Origin: an uncultured Pelagibacteraceae bacterium
Lineage (GTDB): Bacteria > Pseudomonadota > Alphaproteobacteria > Pelagibacterales > Pelagibacteraceae
Length of the DNA: 61,856 nt
NCBI GenBank assembly: GCA_902537665.1
Contig: CACBCE010000008.1
Coordinates: forward strand, 1 to 61,856
Direction: 5' to 3'
Shown: positions 1 to 7,151 of the stretch, in pieces
Layout: the number at the start of each line of letters is the position of its first letter
Numbering within the stretch: position 1 is the stretch's first letter
Made by a program: the position numbers and the translations under genes
The notes under the pieces: generated by a model
What the model was told of the DNA's origin: nothing
Database searches by the model: none
What the model saw: only the letters and a program-made list of their open reading frames with translations

Positions 1-105
1 AAAATGGCTTTAGAGGATCCATCAACGAATGGTAATCCAAAAAAATTGAGCATTGAAGACATGAAAATAATGTATCAACACAGCATGTCTGGTAATTTGT
101 TTTAA
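1..105 (+). CDS. C-terminal tail of probable iron-containing alcohol dehydrogenase (5' partial)
   Basis: An open frame runs in from the left edge and ends at TAA 103-105, leaving 34 residues. The tail has the order LEDPSTNGNP then a short helix ending HSMSGNLF. This resembles the C-terminus of type III (iron-dependent) alcohol dehydrogenases, where a D-x-x-T-x-x-NP element precedes the last helix. The metal and NAD sites lie outside the window, so the family call rests on a short segment. The next gene's ATG follows the stop directly (TAAATG), so the two are probably co-transcribed. Confidence 0.5.
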   Translation, partial: KMALEDPSTNGNPKKLSIEDMKIMYQHSMSGNLF

Positions 106-894
106 ATGAAAAATCTTAATATTTTAATAGTTGAGGGAAATTTAAAAGAGGAAAATCAAAATTTTTTAAAAGTAGGTATTCAAACACATACCGAGAGTTT
201 GAAAGATAGTCTTAATGTATTTAATAATAATTATCATTTTGATGTTATTAATCCATCCTCGGATCAAAATTTAGATGAGGTTAAAAATAAACTTCCAAAA
301 TATGATGGATTAATTTGGGGTGGAAGTAGTTTGAACATCTATAACAATACACCAGAGATAAAAAGACAAATTGAATTTATGAGAGAATGCCAAAAACAAG
401 TTAAAAATATTTTAGCGATTTGTTGGGGAATGCAAGTTGCAGTAACTGCTGCTGGAGGAGAGGTAAAAAAAGCAGAAAAATCTCATATAGGAATAGCAAA
501 TGAGATTATAATTAATAATGAAGGATTAAATAATTCTATTTATAGGAATAAGAATAATAATTTTAATTCTCCAGCGTTTAATTTCGATGAAGTAGTAAAA
601 TTACCAACAAACGGAATTTGTTTAGCATCAAATAAAATTAATAAAGTACAAAGTTCATATTTCACAGTTGGAAAATCGAAAATTTACGGGTTACAGTATC
701 ATCCTGAAATTACTTATGAGAAAATGATAAGTTTAATTGAGTTTAGGAAGGAAAGATTAATTCAAACAAGAAAAGTATTTAGAGATGAGGAAGAAATTAA
801 AAATCACATATTATTTATAAAAAAAGAAATTGCTGTGTCAAATAAGTCTCAAAGAATGATTGAGTTAAAGAATTGGATGGATAGTATAAGTTGA
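106..894 (+). CDS. Class I glutamine amidotransferase-like protein
   Basis: This 262-residue protein has the class I glutamine amidotransferase (GATase1) fold signature: the nucleophile elbow ICWGMQ with Cys106, and the His/Glu pair in QYHPE (His199, Glu201). The oxyanion strand GLIWGGS precedes the Cys by about 35 residues. Stand-alone members resemble the glutaminase part of GMP synthase and act on glutamine or gamma-glutamyl compounds; the substrate here cannot be read. It starts at the base after the previous stop and ends 7 bp before the RseP-like gene, so it sits in an operon. It lacks an ATP-pyrophosphatase domain, so it is not full GuaA. Confidence 0.8.
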   Translation: MKNLNILIVEGNLKEENQNFLKVGIQTHTESLKDSLNVFNNNYHFDVINPSSDQNLDEVKNKLPKYDGLIWGGSSLNIYNNTPEIKRQIEFMRECQKQVKNILAICWGMQVAVTAAGGEVKKAEKSHIGIANEIIINNEGLNNSIYRNKNNNFNSPAFNFDEVVKLPTNGICLASNKINKVQSSYFTVGKSKIYGLQYHPEITYEKMISLIEFRKERLIQTRKVFRDEEEIKNHILFIKKEIAVSNKSQRMIELKNWMDSIS

Positions 895-901
895 ATTAAA
901 A

Positions 902-2014
902 ATGCTAAGTTATATTTTACCTTTTATTATTCTAATTTTAATTGTCGTCTTTATTCATGAATATGGTCATTATTACTTTGCTAAAAAATTTGGGGTGGGT
1001 GTCACTGATTTTTCTATAGGATTTGGTAAGGAAATTTTTGGTTGGAATGATAAATCTGGTACAAGGTGGAAAATATGCTGGATACCTCTAGGAGGATACG
1101 TAAAATTTTTTGGAGATAGAAATGTATATTCTCAAGCGGATCATAAAGAAATTTTAGAAAAATATAGTGAAGAGGACCAAAAAAAATTATTTACTCTTAA
1201 ACCTCTATATCAAAGAAGTTTAATTGTTTTTGGTGGCCCTTTAGCAAACTTTTTATTAGCTCTAGTAATTTTCTTCTCAATTTATACTTTTGTTGGTAAA
1301 GATTTTACACCAGCCGTCATCAATGAAGTTCAGAAAGATAGCCCTGCTATGGCTGGAGGATTAAAACAAAATGACGTAATTTTAGAAATAGATGGCAACA
1401 AAGTTGAAAGTATTATGGATGTCTCTAAATTCATTACTATGTCCACTGATGAAATTATAGATTTTAAAGTGAAACGTTCATATGATGAGTTAATTTTAAA
1501 AGTAAAACCTAATATTGTTCCAGGTGAAGATAATTTAGGAAACAAACTTAACAAAAGAATAGTTGGTATAAAATTAGGTGCTTATAATAATGAGATTAAT
1601 CACGTTAAATTAGGACCGGCACAAGCTATATACCATGCTGCGCATGAGGTTTATTTTGTAGGAATTTCCTCCTTAAAATATATTGGTGCAATGATTTTTG
1701 GTAAAGCTGATACCTCTCAGCTTGGAGGACCTATCAGAATAGCAAAAATTTCAGGCCAGGTTGCAGAATTTGGTGTTTTGGCATTTATCAGCATGATGGC
1801 ATATATTTCAATAAGTCTTGGTTTAGTTAATTTGTTTCCAATCCCAATGCTTGATGGGGGACATTTAATGTTTTATGCATTTGAAAAAGTTTTAGGTCGT
1901 CCGTTATCTCAAAAAACGCAAGAGGGTTTTTTTCGAATCGGAATATTTTTATTAATATCTTTAATGTTTTTCACGACTTTTAACGACCTTAAAGACCTAG
2001 GATTATTTAATTAA
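902..2014 (+). CDS. rseP: RseP-like site-2 metalloprotease (M50)
   Basis: Intramembrane zinc metalloprotease of 370 residues. The zinc motif HEYGH (residues 19-23) lies in the first membrane helix, a PDZ-like region covers roughly residues 130-210, and the second metal-site motif PMLDGG lies near 315-320 in a late membrane segment. Family members cleave membrane-bound anti-sigma factors or remnant signal peptides. The length is slightly short because only one clear PDZ domain is visible. In most Proteobacteria rseP lies beside dxr, cdsA and bamA; here its neighbours are a glutamine amidotransferase and HU, so either the operon is broken up or this is a second copy. Confidence 0.88.
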   Translation: MLSYILPFIILILIVVFIHEYGHYYFAKKFGVGVTDFSIGFGKEIFGWNDKSGTRWKICWIPLGGYVKFFGDRNVYSQADHKEILEKYSEEDQKKLFTLKPLYQRSLIVFGGPLANFLLALVIFFSIYTFVGKDFTPAVINEVQKDSPAMAGGLKQNDVILEIDGNKVESIMDVSKFITMSTDEIIDFKVKRSYDELILKVKPNIVPGEDNLGNKLNKRIVGIKLGAYNNEINHVKLGPAQAIYHAAHEVYFVGISSLKYIGAMIFGKADTSQLGGPIRIAKISGQVAEFGVLAFISMMAYISISLGLVNLFPIPMLDGGHLMFYAFEKVLGRPLSQKTQEGFFRIGIFLLISLMFFTTFNDLKDLGLFN

Positions 2015-2066
2015 TAATTTTTATAAAAGTTTAAAAAACTCAATAAAATCAACATTTTTTTAATTC

Positions 2067-2102
2067 ACACAACATGTTGTGTATAACTTTTCTTAATATA
2101 CT
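2067..2102 (+). promoter_or_regulatory. Perfect 16-bp palindrome and possible promoter upstream of HU gene
   Basis: Positions 2067-2082 read ACACAACATGTTGTGT, a perfect palindrome. A plausible -10 element TATACT lies at 2097-2102, so the dyad would cover the -35 region and could be an operator. No good -35 hexamer is visible. It lies 53 bp after the rseP stop and about 90 bp before the HU start, so a weak terminator role for rseP is also possible. Confidence 0.4.
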
Positions 2103-2169
2103 AAAAAAAGTCTTGATTTATCAATGCTTTTGACAACAATGAAAATAACCTAATAAAACCGGAGCTAAA

Positions 2170-2445
2170 ATGAATAAAAAACAACTAGTAGTCAAAATTT
2201 CTGGGGCATTAAATCTAAGTAAAGCTGATGCTGAAAGAACTTTTGATACAATTACCAACACAATTTTAGATGCTTTAAAAGCTGACGATTCAGTAAAAAT
2301 TGCTGGTTTTGGTACTTATAAAGTAGCTAAGAGAAAAGCTAGAGTTGGAAGAAACCCAAGAACAGGAGAACAGATTCAAATTGCTGCGTCTCAAAAAGTT
2401 AAGTTTTTACCAGCAAAAGCTTTAAAAGAAGTATTCAATAAATAA
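2170..2445 (+). CDS. hupB: HU family DNA-binding protein
   Basis: A 91-residue histone-like nucleoid protein. It starts MNKKQLVVKIS, has the helix pair typical of HU, then FGTYKVAKRKARVGRNPRTG, which matches the conserved beta arm ending in the RNP(R/K)TG proline turn that intercalates DNA. Length fits HU (about 90 residues); IHF subunits usually run slightly longer. A clear ribosome binding site (CCGGAGCT) sits 6-13 bases before the ATG. The gene is monocistronic, bounded by its own upstream region and a strong terminator. Confidence 0.95.
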   Translation: MNKKQLVVKISGALNLSKADAERTFDTITNTILDALKADDSVKIAGFGTYKVAKRKARVGRNPRTGEQIQIAASQKVKFLPAKALKEVFNK

Positions 2446-2454
2446 AGTCTTTTT

Positions 2455-2489
2455 ACAGCCTTAACGAAAATCTCGTTAAGGCTGTTTCT
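2455..2489 (+). terminator. Rho-independent terminator of HU gene
   Basis: A perfect 13-bp stem pairs 2455-2467 (ACAGCCTTAACGA) with 2473-2485 (TCGTTAAGGCTGT) across a 5-nt loop. It is followed by a short T-containing tail and lies 10 bp after the HU stop codon. Confidence 0.85.
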
Positions 2490-2490
2490 A

Positions 2491-2507
2491 TATGCAAATA
2501 CTGCATA
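2491..2507 (+). promoter_or_regulatory. Small inverted repeat upstream of amt
   Basis: TATGCA (2491-2496) and TGCATA (2502-2507) form a 6-bp inverted repeat around 5 nt, between the HU terminator and amt. It could be an operator. No convincing -35/-10 pair was found around it, and no sigma-54 type -24/-12 element is visible. Confidence 0.25.
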
Positions 2508-2580
2508 CCCAATTTTCGTAATCAGCGTTAGTTATTAGCATTTAATAAAATAAAAGAATTCTCTTAAACAGGGAGGTCGT

Positions 2581-3882
2581 ATGACTAAATTAACAAAAGT
2601 AATAAGTGCGCCACTTATTAGTTTAATTTTTTTATTAAACATGAGTAGTGCTGGTATGGCAGATACAACTGTTTCTGCCGAAGTAGGGTTTATATTTAAC
2701 ACCCTATTATTTTTAATTTGTGGATTCTTAGTAATGTTTATGGCTGCAGGGTTCGCAATGTTAGAATCAGGTATGGTTACATCAAAAAGTGTATCCGTAA
2801 TCTGTGCAAAAAATATAGGTTTATTTTCAATTGCAGGTATAATGTTCTGGCTTGTAGGCTATAACTTAGCTTATGGTATTGATCCAGGTGGGTACATTGG
2901 TAAATTTATTCCATGGTCAGATGGAAGTAAATTAGATACTGGCTATTCAGATGGTTCGGATTGGTATTTCCAGATGGTATTCTGTGCAACTACTGTATCA
3001 ATCGTATCAGGAACAATGGCTGAAAGAATTAAGTTATGGCCATTTTTTACATTTGCTGCAATTCTATCAGGAATCATATATCCAATCGTAATGGGTTGGC
3101 AGTGGGGTGGAGGCTGGTTAGCAGAAGCAGGTTTTTCTGATTTTGCTGGTTCGACTTTAGTACACTCAACTGGTGGTGCAGCTGCTTTAGCTGGTGCAAT
3201 GATAATTGGTCCAAGATTAGGAAGATTTACTAAATCTGGAGCTCCAGCGCCGCTAAAACCTTTTGCAGCATCATCAATACCATTAGTAACAATTGGAGTA
3301 TTTATTCTATGGCTAGGTTGGTTTGGATTTAATGGTGGTTCGCAATTAGCAATGGGAACAGCTACTGATGCAATCGCTGTATCAAGAATATTTATGAACA
3401 CATTTCTTGCAGGTGCAGGTGGTGTTATAGGTGCAGCAATTATAACAAGATTGCATTTTGGTAAAACTGACGTAGTGCAAATGTTAAATGGATGTATCGG
3501 TGGTTTGGTTGCTGTAACTGCGGAACCATTATTACCATCACCATTTGCTGCAATTTTAATTGGTGCTGTAGGTGGACTAATCGTAGTTTATGGTACTAAA
3601 CTATTATTCTCTTTGAAAATTGATGATGTAGTTGGTGCTATTCCTGCTCACTTATTTGCTGGAATTTGGGGTACATTAATTGTACCTGCAACAAACTCTG
3701 GTGCAAATTTTAGCACTCAGTTAATTGGTGTATTATCAGTAAACATATTTGTTTTTGTGGTTGCATACATTGCATTTAGCCTCATCAAAGCAACTATTGG
3801 TTTAAGATTAAGTAAAGAAGCTGAAACCAAAGGTACTGACGTAACTGAAACTGGTGTAATTGCATACGCAATTCGTGACTAG
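2581..3882 (+). CDS. amt: Ammonium transporter (Amt family)
   Basis: A 433-residue membrane channel for ammonium uptake. The N-terminus looks like a cleavable signal peptide (hydrophobic core ending SSAGMADT), as in E. coli AmtB, followed by about 11 membrane segments. The two pore histidines are visible in VHSTGG and IPAHLFAG, and the GAMxxRxKxW-like region appears as GTMAERIKLW. Length fits AmtB. A strong ribosome binding site (GGGAGG, from about 2571) precedes the ATG. No glnK/PII gene is adjacent, so post-translational control by GlnK, if present, is encoded elsewhere. The gene stands alone with a structured 3' region. Confidence 0.95.
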   Translation: MTKLTKVISAPLISLIFLLNMSSAGMADTTVSAEVGFIFNTLLFLICGFLVMFMAAGFAMLESGMVTSKSVSVICAKNIGLFSIAGIMFWLVGYNLAYGIDPGGYIGKFIPWSDGSKLDTGYSDGSDWYFQMVFCATTVSIVSGTMAERIKLWPFFTFAAILSGIIYPIVMGWQWGGGWLAEAGFSDFAGSTLVHSTGGAAALAGAMIIGPRLGRFTKSGAPAPLKPFAASSIPLVTIGVFILWLGWFGFNGGSQLAMGTATDAIAVSRIFMNTFLAGAGGVIGAAIITRLHFGKTDVVQMLNGCIGGLVAVTAEPLLPSPFAAILIGAVGGLIVVYGTKLLFSLKIDDVVGAIPAHLFAGIWGTLIVPATNSGANFSTQLIGVLSVNIFVFVVAYIAFSLIKATIGLRLSKEAETKGTDVTETGVIAYAIRD

Positions 3883-3895
3883 TTGTTAACAACAT

Positions 3896-3948
3896 GGGGA
3901 TCCTTCGCTCTCTGTATATTCTCAGCGAATACTCATAGAAGGATCCTC
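3896..3948 (+). ncRNA. Structured 3' untranslated region of amt (nested inverted repeats)
   Basis: Between the amt stop and the terminator, GGGGATCCTTC (3896-3906) can pair with GAAGGATCCTC (3938-3948) with one mismatch. Inside, TTCGCT (3904-3909) can pair with AGCGAA (3925-3930), so at least two mutually overlapping foldings exist. It may be a 3'-UTR-derived small RNA, an mRNA-stabilising element or simply a second termination structure. No open frame covers it. Confidence 0.35.
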
Positions 3949-3972
3949 AAACTCTCTCTTAGTTAGTTAAGT

Positions 3973-4006
3973 AATAAGCCCCTCCCTCAAGGGGCTTATT
4001 TATTTT
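3973..4006 (+). terminator. Bidirectional rho-independent terminator
   Basis: A perfect 11-bp stem joins AATAAGCCCCT (3973-3983) and AGGGGCTTATT (3990-4000), with a 6-nt loop and a T-rich tail on +. On the opposite strand the stem overlaps the stop codon (3996-3998) of the convergent glycosyltransferase-like gene, so one hairpin probably ends both transcripts. Confidence 0.85.
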
Positions 4007-4964
4007 GATCCCACAAATTTTTGTAATCAATAAAAGGTGACAAACCGTAACTTGAATTAACATTTGTCAAATGGACAGATAAACTTTTTAAAGGAGATAT
4101 ACAAAACTCATTTTTATAGATCTCATTAATATATTTTTCAAAAGGGTCATGACGATCTTCGCAATTTTTTGTAAAATTTTCCCAATATAAGTCTAATAAT
4201 TTTTTGCTTGTCAAAAAGGTACATAAAGTCTTAGCAATTGTTCTCCAGTGCCTTTTATTTCCTATTAAGATGTTCGTTTTTTCATTATTCATATACAGAT
4301 ATGGATAATCTGCAGGACACATAAAAATATCTTTACCTACTTGAGACGACACTCTTTCATATGTAGCAATCATCTCTTCCAACATGGTTTCAAAATGAAG
4401 ATAATCATCTTCAATAAAAAAAATTAGATCTTCACCAATCTCTTTTCCAATCTCAAAACACTGATATAAACTTGCTAAATTAGAGAAGGTTTGTTGTGTT
4501 TTTTGTTTTTTAATCTTGGCTTCAAATTTTTTTGTGTCCAGAGAAATAATTTCTGCATTTACATCTTTTATTATTTCTTTGATTTTATCTAAATTTTCAA
4601 TTTTTGAAGAGTCATCTAGAATTATTGTTTTAATTTTTAAATCCAAGTATTTGCTTTGACAATAATTAATAGAGTTTATCAACGATTTTATTGATCGAAT
4701 TGAATATTCGATTTTTGGTTTTTCGAATAATCTTCTTTTATTTTGATCCCAAACTTCAATTTCTGTATTAACTCTAATAACTATAAGTATTGATTTAACT
4801 TCTCTGGTAATTTTTACTTCTCCTAATGGAAGGACTATTGATTTTTTATTTAAAATTGAAAGATCCTCATTCAACTCTTTATTTAATGTAGGAGAAGTAA
4901 ATTCATTCTGATCTATAATTTCAAAGCCAAAAAATTTACAAATTTTAATGAAAAACTTTTTCAT
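3996..4964 (-). CDS. Glycosyltransferase-like protein
   Basis: A 322-residue soluble protein with an N-terminal basic segment (MKKFFIKICKFFGFEI). The centre shows a nucleotide-sugar-enzyme-like acidic motif (FFIEDDYLHFETM) about two thirds in, preceded by alternating strands and helices (ILVIRVN, KTIILDDS, EIISLD). This pattern suggests a GT-A type glycosyltransferase related to family 2, with EDD as the metal/donor site. The acceptor is unknown. It stands alone between amt and the rhodanese gene, away from any polysaccharide cluster. Its stop codon lies inside the shared terminator stem. Family identity is inferred from motif layout only. Confidence 0.55.
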   Translation of the reverse strand: MKKFFIKICKFFGFEIIDQNEFTSPTLNKELNEDLSILNKKSIVLPLGEVKITREVKSILIVIRVNTEIEVWDQNKRRLFEKPKIEYSIRSIKSLINSINYCQSKYLDLKIKTIILDDSSKIENLDKIKEIIKDVNAEIISLDTKKFEAKIKKQKTQQTFSNLASLYQCFEIGKEIGEDLIFFIEDDYLHFETMLEEMIATYERVSSQVGKDIFMCPADYPYLYMNNEKTNILIGNKRHWRTIAKTLCTFLTSKKLLDLYWENFTKNCEDRHDPFEKYINEIYKNEFCISPLKSLSVHLTNVNSSYGLSPFIDYKNLWDQNK

Positions 4965-4999
4965 ATGTTTTTATTTATGATATAAATATCTACAATATA

Positions 5000-5383
5000 A
5001 TGACAATTAAATCATCCCAAACTCTTGTGACTGAAGCTTTAAAAGAGATTAAAACTATATCTACCGAAGAGGCTTTTGAAAAATTTAATAAAAATGAATG
5101 TAATCTGATTGATATTAGAGATGTAAGAGAGTTAGAAAGAGAGGGAAGAATAGAAAATTCAAATCATATTCCTAGAGGAATGTTAGAGTTTTGGCTTGAT
5201 CCGGAGAGCACTTATTTTAAACAAGGTAAACTAGATTTAAACAAAGAAATGGTTTTATTTTGTGCTGGTGGAATGAGATCAGCTCTTGCAGCAAAATCTT
5301 TAAAAGATATGGGATTTAAAAATGTTTCACATATTGATGGTGGTTTTGGTGCGTTAAAACAAAGTAAATTTAAAATCACTTAA
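5000..5383 (+). CDS. Rhodanese-like domain protein
   Basis: A 127-residue single-domain rhodanese. The active-site loop CAGGMRSALAAKSL holds the catalytic Cys with the typical C-x-G-x-R-S/A pattern, and the CH2A-like segment NLIDIRDVRELEREG comes before it. Such proteins carry sulfur as a persulfide. An N-terminal helix of about 20 residues precedes the domain. No partner sulfur-transfer gene is adjacent. Its 3' end overlaps the end of the convergent isomerase gene by 4 bp. Confidence 0.88.
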   Translation: MTIKSSQTLVTEALKEIKTISTEEAFEKFNKNECNLIDIRDVRELEREGRIENSNHIPRGMLEFWLDPESTYFKQGKLDLNKEMVLFCAGGMRSALAAKSLKDMGFKNVSHIDGGFGALKQSKFKIT

Positions 5384-5958
5384 TTATTCAATTCATCTAA
5401 AGCAAATTCAAGTCTATCTTGCCCCCAAAATAGATTATTATTTACAATAAAAGTTGGAGCACCGAAGACATCATTTTGGAAAGCAATATTTGTCAAATTT
5501 TTTAATTCATTTTTAATTTTTTGATCTTCAATACCTTTTTTGAAATCATTAGGCTTTATCTCACATTTTGACAGTATATTTTTTATATTTTCTTCTTTTG
5601 AAATATCTTCATTATTTTTCCAATAAGCATCAAAACATAGATCAAAATATTTATCTTTTTTATCACTATTAACAAAAAGATAGCCTCTCATTAGATATAA
5701 TGAATTAATTGGAAATTTATCATTCCACACAAAGCTTATTTTATTTTTTTTAGCAATTAAATTGCAATCATTTTTCATATTTTTCATTTTTCTCTCATTA
5801 AATGCAGGGGCAGTAATTCCTCCTAAATTATGAAGTCCACCAAGAAGAATTGCTTTATAATTAAATTTATTCCTATCATTAGAACTGATAATTTTTTTAT
5901 GAGCTAAAAATGAATAAGGACTAATGAAATCAAAGTAAAAATCGATTTTTTTAGTCAT
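5380..5958 (-). CDS. DsbA-family 2-hydroxychromene-2-carboxylate isomerase
   Basis: A 192-residue thioredoxin-fold protein. The opening KIDFYFDFISPYSFLAHKK matches the HCCA isomerase / kappa-class glutathione transferase group, where the Ser in S-P-Y is the glutathione-contacting residue. The late motif GVFGAPTFIV (here DVFGAPTFIVNNNLFWGQDRL) holds the cis-proline and the W-G-x-D-R ending typical of the family. No CxxC disulfide motif is present, so it is not an oxidoreductase of the DsbA type. It overlaps the ABA4-like gene upstream by 8 bp, which suggests coupling. The physiological substrate is unknown; naphthalene catabolism is not implied. Confidence 0.82.
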   Translation of the reverse strand: MTKKIDFYFDFISPYSFLAHKKIISSNDRNKFNYKAILLGGLHNLGGITAPAFNERKMKNMKNDCNLIAKKNKISFVWNDKFPINSLYLMRGYLFVNSDKKDKYFDLCFDAYWKNNEDISKEENIKNILSKCEIKPNDFKKGIEDQKIKNELKNLTNIAFQNDVFGAPTFIVNNNLFWGQDRLEFALDELNN

Positions 5959-6424
5959 ATAAACTTATATTTTTGGCGTAAAAAATTCTAATTAACCAAT
6001 AAACTAACAATCCGAGAGGTCCAATTAAATATAAAATGATGAGCGGTATCGATAATAAAAATTTACTCATCATAAATTTTTGTGAATCTTTTACAATCCA
6101 ACCTCCAGTGAATAAATTAATAGATATAAAATGTATCCAGAACATCATAAGAAAATTTTTGTTAGAAAATAAATCTTTTATGTCATCAATCCCCAAATAA
6201 AGGCTAAAGTTACCGTCAAAATCGTATGAACTTAAATAAGATTTGTACAATAAAAAAATATATGCACCACTCAATATAATGAATGGAAATATTGAAGTTA
6301 CGAAATACCTACAGAGGCTAGAAGTTGGAAAAAAAATTAAAATCAACCAAAATGGAAGAACACCAAAATTCACCCAATAATAGAGCATATCTATTGTAAA
6401 ATAGTTATAAATTTGTTCGATCAT
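5951..6424 (-). CDS. ABA4-like (DUF4281) membrane protein
   Basis: A 157-residue membrane protein with four likely membrane segments. The second half carries the DUF4281/ABA4 pattern: W-I-H-F-I-S-x-N-L-F-T-G-G-W-I-V, a polar stretch, then P-L-I-I-L-Y-L-I-G-P-L-G-L-L-V-Y-W-x-x-R. Plant ABA4 is needed for neoxanthin formation; the role of bacterial members is unclear. It is the first gene of a two-gene unit with the DsbA-type isomerase. Its start lies only 28 bp from the divergent recX start, so both promoters must sit in a very short region or inside the genes. Confidence 0.7.
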   Translation of the reverse strand: MIEQIYNYFTIDMLYYWVNFGVLPFWLILIFFPTSSLCRYFVTSIFPFIILSGAYIFLLYKSYLSSYDFDGNFSLYLGIDDIKDLFSNKNFLMMFWIHFISINLFTGGWIVKDSQKFMMSKFLLSIPLIILYLIGPLGLLVYWLIRIFYAKNISLYD

Positions 6425-6452
6425 TTTAAAATATATTATATTAAATCTTTCT

Positions 6453-7016
6453 ATGATTCCTATAAGAAATAAAAAAAAAACTCTAAAAGTAACTGTTGAG
6501 GAGATGAGAAATTTTGCATTTTCTTATGTGGAAAAATATGCTCCATCAAAACAACAGCTTAAAACTTACTTACTAAAAAAATACTTAAAAACTTCAGTGC
6601 CAAATGTAAAAAAACAAGATGTTACTAATTTGATTGATATTGTTCTTTCAGACTTAGAAAAAAATAAGTTTATTAACGATAAATTTTATTCAGAGAGCAA
6701 AGCTAAAAGTATGATTCAAAGAGGTAATTCAATCAATAAAATTAGAAATTACTTAATAGGTAAAGGTATTAATAGTGAATATATTAAAGAAACTGTAAAT
6801 AAAATTCACGATGATAATTCAGACCAAGATTTTTTTTCTGCAATTAAATTATGTAAAAAAAAAAGAATTGGTCCTGCAAGAATAGAAGATAACAGATCTC
6901 TATTTTATAAAAAAGATATATCCTTATTAGCAAGAAATGGCTTTGATTTTGAGACCTCAAAAAAAGTAATGGAAATTGCAAAAGATGATTTTATAAAAAT
7001 AGTAAAACTACTTTAA
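6453..7016 (+). CDS. recX: RecX family regulatory protein
   Basis: A 187-residue helical protein with three-helix repeats as in RecX. An early repeat reads LKTYLLKKYLK, the central FINDKFYSESKAKSMIQRGNS matches the conserved core (D-x-x-Y/F-A-x-x-x-V-x-x-K-x-x-x-G), and a further repeat reads IKETVNKI. RecX limits RecA filaments. recA is not in the window, as is common in compact genomes. Its 3' end overlaps the 3' end of a tiny membrane-peptide gene on the other strand by 9 bp. An N-terminal lysine-rich tail (RNKKKTLK) is an extension. Confidence 0.78.
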   Translation: MIPIRNKKKTLKVTVEEMRNFAFSYVEKYAPSKQQLKTYLLKKYLKTSVPNVKKQDVTNLIDIVLSDLEKNKFINDKFYSESKAKSMIQRGNSINKIRNYLIGKGINSEYIKETVNKIHDDNSDQDFFSAIKLCKKKRIGPARIEDNRSLFYKKDISLLARNGFDFETSKKVMEIAKDDFIKIVKLL

Positions 7017-7151
7017 CTTATTTTTTTTATTTTCTTTCACTAAAAAGTCAATTTTATTTTTTATATAATTTTTTACAAAGACAAAAACGAGTAAACCAAA
7101 AATTGAAACTGAAATAATTATAATCAAAATAATTCTTAGTTGTTCATCCAT
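7008..7151 (-). CDS. 47-aa single-pass membrane peptide downstream of cysQ
   Basis: An open frame from ATG 7151 to TAG 7008 encodes 47 residues: MDEQLR, one hydrophobic segment (about residues 7-27), then a lysine-rich tail ending KNKLK. The ATG overlaps the cysQ stop by one base (TAATG), a classic arrangement for translational coupling. The topology would be N-out or N-in with a positively charged C-terminal tail; the positive-inside rule favours a cytoplasmic tail. No family was recognised. The overlap and a codon pattern like the neighbours support a real gene. Confidence 0.55.
   Translation of the reverse strand: MDEQLRIILIIIISVSIFGLLVFVFVKNYIKNKIDFLVKENKKNKLK

Noticed and set aside
2130-2158. 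TTGACA-N17-ATAAAA as promoter of the HU gene
   Set aside because: The -10 would sit on top of the ribosome binding site, leaving almost no leader; the TATACT at 2097-2102 is a better position.
2446-2580. Glutamine-type or other riboswitch before amt
   Set aside because: Apart from the terminator and a 6-bp repeat no conserved riboswitch core can be recognised.
2943-3401. A 152-codon open frame on - inside the ammonium transporter gene
   Set aside because: It lies wholly within amt, has an unnatural Pro/Ala/Asn composition and no ribosome binding site; it is a by-product of the other strand.
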